Assembly: GCA_020628975.1 (NCBI GenBank)
Contig: JAHDEF010000062.1
Coordinates: 1 to 9,246, forward strand
From: Aquimarina sp.
GTDB lineage: Bacteria; Bacteroidota; Bacteroidia; Flavobacteriales; Flavobacteriaceae
Direction: 5' to 3'
DNA: 9,246 nucleotides
Positions 7,643-9,246 of this stretch are shown piece by piece. Under the pieces are notes generated by a model that was given only the letters and a program-made list of their open reading frames with translations, was not told the origin of the DNA and made no database searches. The translations under genes and the position numbers were made by a program. Position 1 is the first letter of the stretch, and every line of letters starts with the position of its first letter.

Positions 7643-7658
7643 AGTCATTAAAAGTCAT
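7643..7658. promoter_or_regulatory. 10-base-period direct repeat, candidate activator site
   Basis: AGTCAT occurs at 7643-7648 and again at 7653-7658, separated by TAAA, so the repeat period is exactly 10 bases, one helical turn. It lies about 45-60 bases upstream of the first GH28-type start codon. AraC-type domains, including those of hybrid two-component systems that control polysaccharide genes in Bacteroidota, bind direct repeats on one face of the helix, so this could be such a site. With only two short copies in AT-rich DNA, chance is a real alternative. Confidence 0.2.
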
Positions 7659-7714
7659 AATTTATATCTTCAAATATGATCTGAAATCTTTTAAAAAACA
7701 TTTCTTGTTGATTA

Positions 7715-7745
7715 TTTGGTTATTATAAATAAATCACTACTTTTG
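7715..7745 (+). promoter_or_regulatory. Bacteroidota sigma-A promoter of rplC operon
   Basis: TTTG (7715-7718) and TACTTTTG (7738-7745) match the -33 (TTTG) and -7 (TAnnTTTG) consensus of Bacteroidota in full, with a spacing of 19 bases. The CAG after the -7 box is also common in this phylum. Transcription would begin near 7750-7753, giving a leader of about 190 bases before rplC. This is the clearest promoter in the window and indicates that rplC is transcribed independently of any upstream rpsJ. Confidence 0.85.
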
Positions 7746-7772
7746 CAGTCCTAAATTTTCACAAGTGTGAGA

Positions 7773-7805
7773 ATGAACATGACCTTACGCTGCGGGCGAA
7801 GGTAA
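7773..7805 (+). CDS. possible leader peptide of 10 residues
   Basis: ATG at 7773 opens a frame reading MNMTLRCGRR and stops with TAA at 7803-7805. It starts about 22 bases after the predicted transcription start and exactly covers hairpin P2, so a ribosome translating it would disrupt P2 and the alternative long-range pairing. Three of the last five residues are Arg (codons CGC, CGA, AGG). There is no clear ribosome binding site, and the ATG lies in the 3' arm of hairpin P1, so translation is uncertain. It may be only a chance frame in a structured RNA. Confidence 0.2.
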   Translation: MNMTLRCGRR

Positions 7806-7826
7806 AACGGAAGAAAGAATACAATC

Positions 7827-7862
7827 TAAGGTCGATAGTGTTTTTTCGACCTTATTTTATTT
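7827..7862 (+). terminator. intrinsic terminator-like hairpin inside the rplC leader
   Basis: TAAGGTCGA (7827-7835) pairs perfectly with TCGACCTTA (7846-7854) around a ten-base loop TAGTGTTTTT, and is followed by TTTTATTTATTT. It lies between the rplC promoter and the gene, so it would have to be read through or switched off for the ribosomal proteins to be made. The stem has only four G-C pairs and the tail is interrupted by A, so as a terminator it would be moderate. It could instead end a short independent RNA of about 105 bases. Confidence 0.5.
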
Positions 7863-7902
7863 ATAAATAATTGTTTAATAACTGAATGAAGAGCTAAGAA
7901 GA

Positions 7903-7935
7903 AATTCTGAATTCTGAATTCTCAATTCGTAATTA
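7903..7935 (+). repeat. heptanucleotide tandem repeat (AATTCTG) before rplC
   Basis: The unit AATTCTG occurs twice perfectly (7903-7909, 7910-7916), then as AATTCTC (7917-7923) and AATTCGT (7924-7930), followed by a partial AATTA. The array ends 5 bases before the rplC ATG, so it forms the translation-initiation region. It contains two overlapping-period GAATTC palindromes. Copy number could vary by slippage; whether it does is unknown. Confidence 0.75.
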
Positions 7936-7940
7936 GAAAA

Positions 7941-8558
7941 ATGTCTGGGTTAATTGGAAAGAAGATTGGCATGACAAGCATCTTTGACGAGAATGGAAAA
8001 AATGTTCCATGTACCGTTATTGAAGTTGGGCCATGTGTAGTTACCCAAGTCAGAACTGAGGAAGTTGATGGTTACAATGCTATTCAGCTTGGTTTCGATG
8101 ACAAGGCAGACAAGAACGCTACTAAAGCGGCTCAAGGCCACTTTAAAAAAGCGGGAACTGCTGTAAAACGTAAAGTTGTCGAGTTTCAAGGTTTTGATGA
8201 GGAGTTAAATTTAGGAGACTTAGTGACAGTAGAGCACTTTGTTGAGGGAGAATTTGTTGATGTAGTTGGTACATCAAAAGGTAAAGGTTTTCAAGGGGTT
8301 GTAAAGCGTCACAATTTTGGTGGTGTTGGTCAGGCAACTCATGGTCAACATAACCGTTTAAGAGCTCCTGGTTCTATTGGTGCTGCATCTTATCCTGCAC
8401 GTGTATTCAAAGGAATGCGTATGGCAGGTCAAATGGGTGGAGACACTGTAAAAGTTCAAAATTTAAAAGTGTTGAAAGTAGTTTCTGACAAGAACTTACT
8501 TGTAGTGAAAGGTTGTGTGCCAGGTCACAAAAACGCTTATGTAACCGTTGTGAAGTAA
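7941..8558 (+). CDS. rplC: 50S ribosomal protein L3
   Basis: The 205-residue protein matches bacterial uL3 in length and sequence: MSGLIGKKIGMTSIF at the N-terminus, the extended basic segment KGKGFQGVVKRHNF (113-126), the loop with THGQHNRLRAPGSIGA (133-148) that reaches towards the peptidyl transferase centre, and FKGMRMAGQMGG (156-167). Gln164 in AGQMG corresponds to the glutamine methylated by PrmB in E. coli L3. L3 is an early-assembly 23S rRNA binder. It is the first gene of its transcription unit here, with a promoter and structured leader upstream, whereas rpsJ normally comes first. Its TAA stop shares one base with the rplD ATG (TAATG), so translation of the two is likely coupled. 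Confidence 0.98.
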   Translation: MSGLIGKKIGMTSIFDENGKNVPCTVIEVGPCVVTQVRTEEVDGYNAIQLGFDDKADKNATKAAQGHFKKAGTAVKRKVVEFQGFDEELNLGDLVTVEHFVEGEFVDVVGTSKGKGFQGVVKRHNFGGVGQATHGQHNRLRAPGSIGAASYPARVFKGMRMAGQMGGDTVKVQNLKVLKVVSDKNLLVVKGCVPGHKNAYVTVVK

Positions 8559-9187
8559 TGGAAGTAGCAGTTTTAGATATTAATGGAAAAGAAACAGGGA
8601 GAAAGGCAAACCTTTCTGATGCTGTTTTTGCTATTGAGCCAAACGAACATGCTGTTTATTTAGATGTAAAGCAGTACTTGGCGAATCAGCGTCAAGGTAC
8701 TCACAAGGCTAAAGAAAGAGCGGAAATTGTTGGTAGTACAAGAAAGTTGAAGAAACAAAAAGGTACAGGTACTGCTCGTGCGGGTAGTATTAAGTCGCCT
8801 GTGTTTCGTGGTGGAGGTCGTATTTTTGGGCCAAGACCTCGTAGTTATTCTTTCAAATTAAATAAAAACGTTAAGCGTTTAGCTCGTAAATCAGCATTGA
8901 GTATCAAAGCTGGTGAGCAAGCGGTAACAGTCGTTGAAGATTTTAATTTTGAAGAAATCAAAACTAAAAACTTTGTATCGGTATTGAAATCGTTAGGTTT
9001 AGATGCTAAAAAGTCATTATTCGTATTAGGAGCAGAAAATAAGAATGTTTATTTATCTTCTCGTAACATTGAAAATACAGATGTGATCTTAGCTTCAGAA
9101 TTGAGTACTTATAAAGTATTAAATGCTGCTAACGTTATATTGTTGGAAGGTTCGTTAGAAGGAATTGAAACTAATTTAAGTAAATAA
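8558..9187 (+). CDS. rplD: 50S ribosomal protein L4
   Basis: The 209-residue protein is uL4. The globular N-terminal part MEVAVLDINGKETG is followed by the long basic loop (about 44-97) with KKQKGTGTARAGSIKSP and FRGGGRIFGPRPRSY, which lines the nascent peptide exit tunnel, and then a Rossmann-like C-terminal domain. The ATG at 8558 was chosen because it overlaps the rplC stop by one base and gives the conserved N-terminus. An in-frame extension back to 8513 reads into rplC and has no family similarity. In E. coli, L4 is also the feedback regulator of the S10 operon, acting on transcription and translation through the leader RNA; the leader upstream of rplC makes a similar role possible here, but this is inferred. 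Confidence 0.98.
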   Translation: MEVAVLDINGKETGRKANLSDAVFAIEPNEHAVYLDVKQYLANQRQGTHKAKERAEIVGSTRKLKKQKGTGTARAGSIKSPVFRGGGRIFGPRPRSYSFKLNKNVKRLARKSALSIKAGEQAVTVVEDFNFEEIKTKNFVSVLKSLGLDAKKSLFVLGAENKNVYLSSRNIENTDVILASELSTYKVLNAANVILLEGSLEGIETNLSK

Positions 9188-9193
9188 GAGGTC

Positions 9194-9246
9194 ATGGGAA
9201 TTTTAATAAAACCTGTTATTACGGAAAAAGCTACGAACTTAAGCGA
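9194..9246 (+). CDS. rplW: 50S ribosomal protein L23, N-terminal fragment at window edge
   Basis: An ATG six bases after the rplD stop opens MGILIKPVITEKATNLS and runs out of the window after 17 codons. KPVITEKA is the characteristic start of bacterial uL23, the 23S rRNA domain III protein at the exit tunnel that docks trigger factor and SRP. AGAGG just upstream is one of the few good Shine-Dalgarno sites in the window. The order rplC-rplD-rplW is the conserved S10-cluster order. Confidence 0.93.
   Translation, partial: MGILIKPVITEKATNLS

Larger units (their letters stand above)
7751..7862 (+). ncRNA. structured 5' leader of rplC, candidate attenuator or ribosomal-protein leader
   Basis: Three hairpins follow the promoter. 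P1 pairs 7756-7762 with 7767-7773 around a four-base loop (TTTTCAC / GTGAGAA, one G-U). P2 pairs ACCTT (7782-7786) and CGC (7788-7790) with GCG (7796-7798) and AAGGT (7799-7803), with A7787 bulged and a five-base loop. P3 is a perfect 9-base-pair stem (7827-7835 with 7846-7854) followed by a T-rich tail. GACCTTA occurs at 7781-7787 and at 7848-7854, and both copies can pair with TAAGGTC at 7827-7833. Pairing of the first copy with 7827-7833 would prevent both P2 and P3. That is the arrangement of an attenuator with exclusive states. In E. coli the S10 operon leader is controlled by L4; L4 is encoded two genes downstream here, so L4 or L3 feedback is possible. The exact RNA family is not recognised. 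Confidence 0.55.
7599..7940. other. 342-base divergent intergenic region
   Basis: This is the only gene-free stretch over 300 bases. The left part (7599-7714) is upstream of the GH28-type gene. It is very AT-rich and contains a hexamer direct repeat. Its best -7 candidates on the minus strand are TATATTTA (7620-7613) and CATATTTG (7678-7671 region), neither with a good -33 partner, so I do not call a promoter there. The right part (7715-7940) holds the rplC promoter, a structured leader and a heptanucleotide repeat, each listed separately. No S10 gene or remnant, tRNA or transposase is seen in it. Confidence 0.8.

Noticed and set aside
7950..8337. Minus-strand frames opposite rplC
   Set aside because: They are antisense to an unmistakable ribosomal protein gene and have no family similarity.
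8513..8557. Upstream extension of rplD into rplC
   Set aside because: The extra residues read through rplC in another frame and lack L4 similarity; the ATG at 8558 gives the conserved L4 start and a stop/start overlap.
1..9246. CRISPR arrays, insertion sequences, tRNA or rRNA genes, attachment sites
   Set aside because: No spaced repeats, transposase motifs, tRNA-like cloverleafs or integrase-associated repeats were seen on either strand.

Overview
The window looks like chromosome from a marine-type member of the Bacteroidota, most likely the family Flavobacteriaceae. The reasons are the AT-rich base composition, A-rich translation starts with few strong Shine-Dalgarno sites, a near-perfect Bacteroidota promoter (TTTG, 19 bases, TACTTTTG) and the style of the proteins (GH28-type beta-helix enzymes, an S1 sulfatase, a JmjC-like cupin). 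Genus and species cannot be read from the sequence by eye.

Layout. All genes from base 1 to about 7598 are on the minus strand; everything after about 7700 is on the plus strand. In minus-strand transcription order they are: two tandem GH28-type polysaccharide hydrolases (7598-6198 and 6201-4837, overlapping by 4 bases), a secreted Cys-type sulfatase (4817-3261), a KAS I/II-type beta-ketoacyl synthase that starts with TTG (3221-2055), biotin synthase BioB (1948-875) and a JmjC/cupin-like protein (845 to beyond base 1). Gaps are 39 bases or less except before bioB (106 bases, with a candidate promoter), so one long transcript with an internal bioB start is plausible. The first three genes form an export-oriented degradation cassette for a sulfated, probably uronate- or deoxysugar-containing polysaccharide. 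The last three form a cytoplasmic biotin/acyl-chain group.

The plus-strand side is the start of the ribosomal protein cluster: rplC (L3), rplD (L4) and the first codons of rplW (L23). rpsJ (S10), which usually precedes rplC, is absent. In its place rplC has its own promoter and a leader of about 190 bases.

The 342-base divergent intergenic region (7599-7940) is the most information-rich non-coding stretch. It carries the ribosomal promoter, three consecutive hairpins (the last resembling an intrinsic terminator), a 7-base segment (GACCTTA) present twice that allows mutually exclusive pairings typical of an attenuator, a possible 10-residue leader peptide, a heptanucleotide tandem repeat just before rplC, and, on the GH28 side, a hexamer direct repeat with a 10-base period. 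No tRNA, rRNA, CRISPR array, insertion sequence or phage gene was seen. The best candidates for something undescribed are the switch-like rplC leader, the GH28 pair lacking two family-signature active-site residues, and the joining of a polysaccharide cassette to biotin genes beside a ribosomal cluster.
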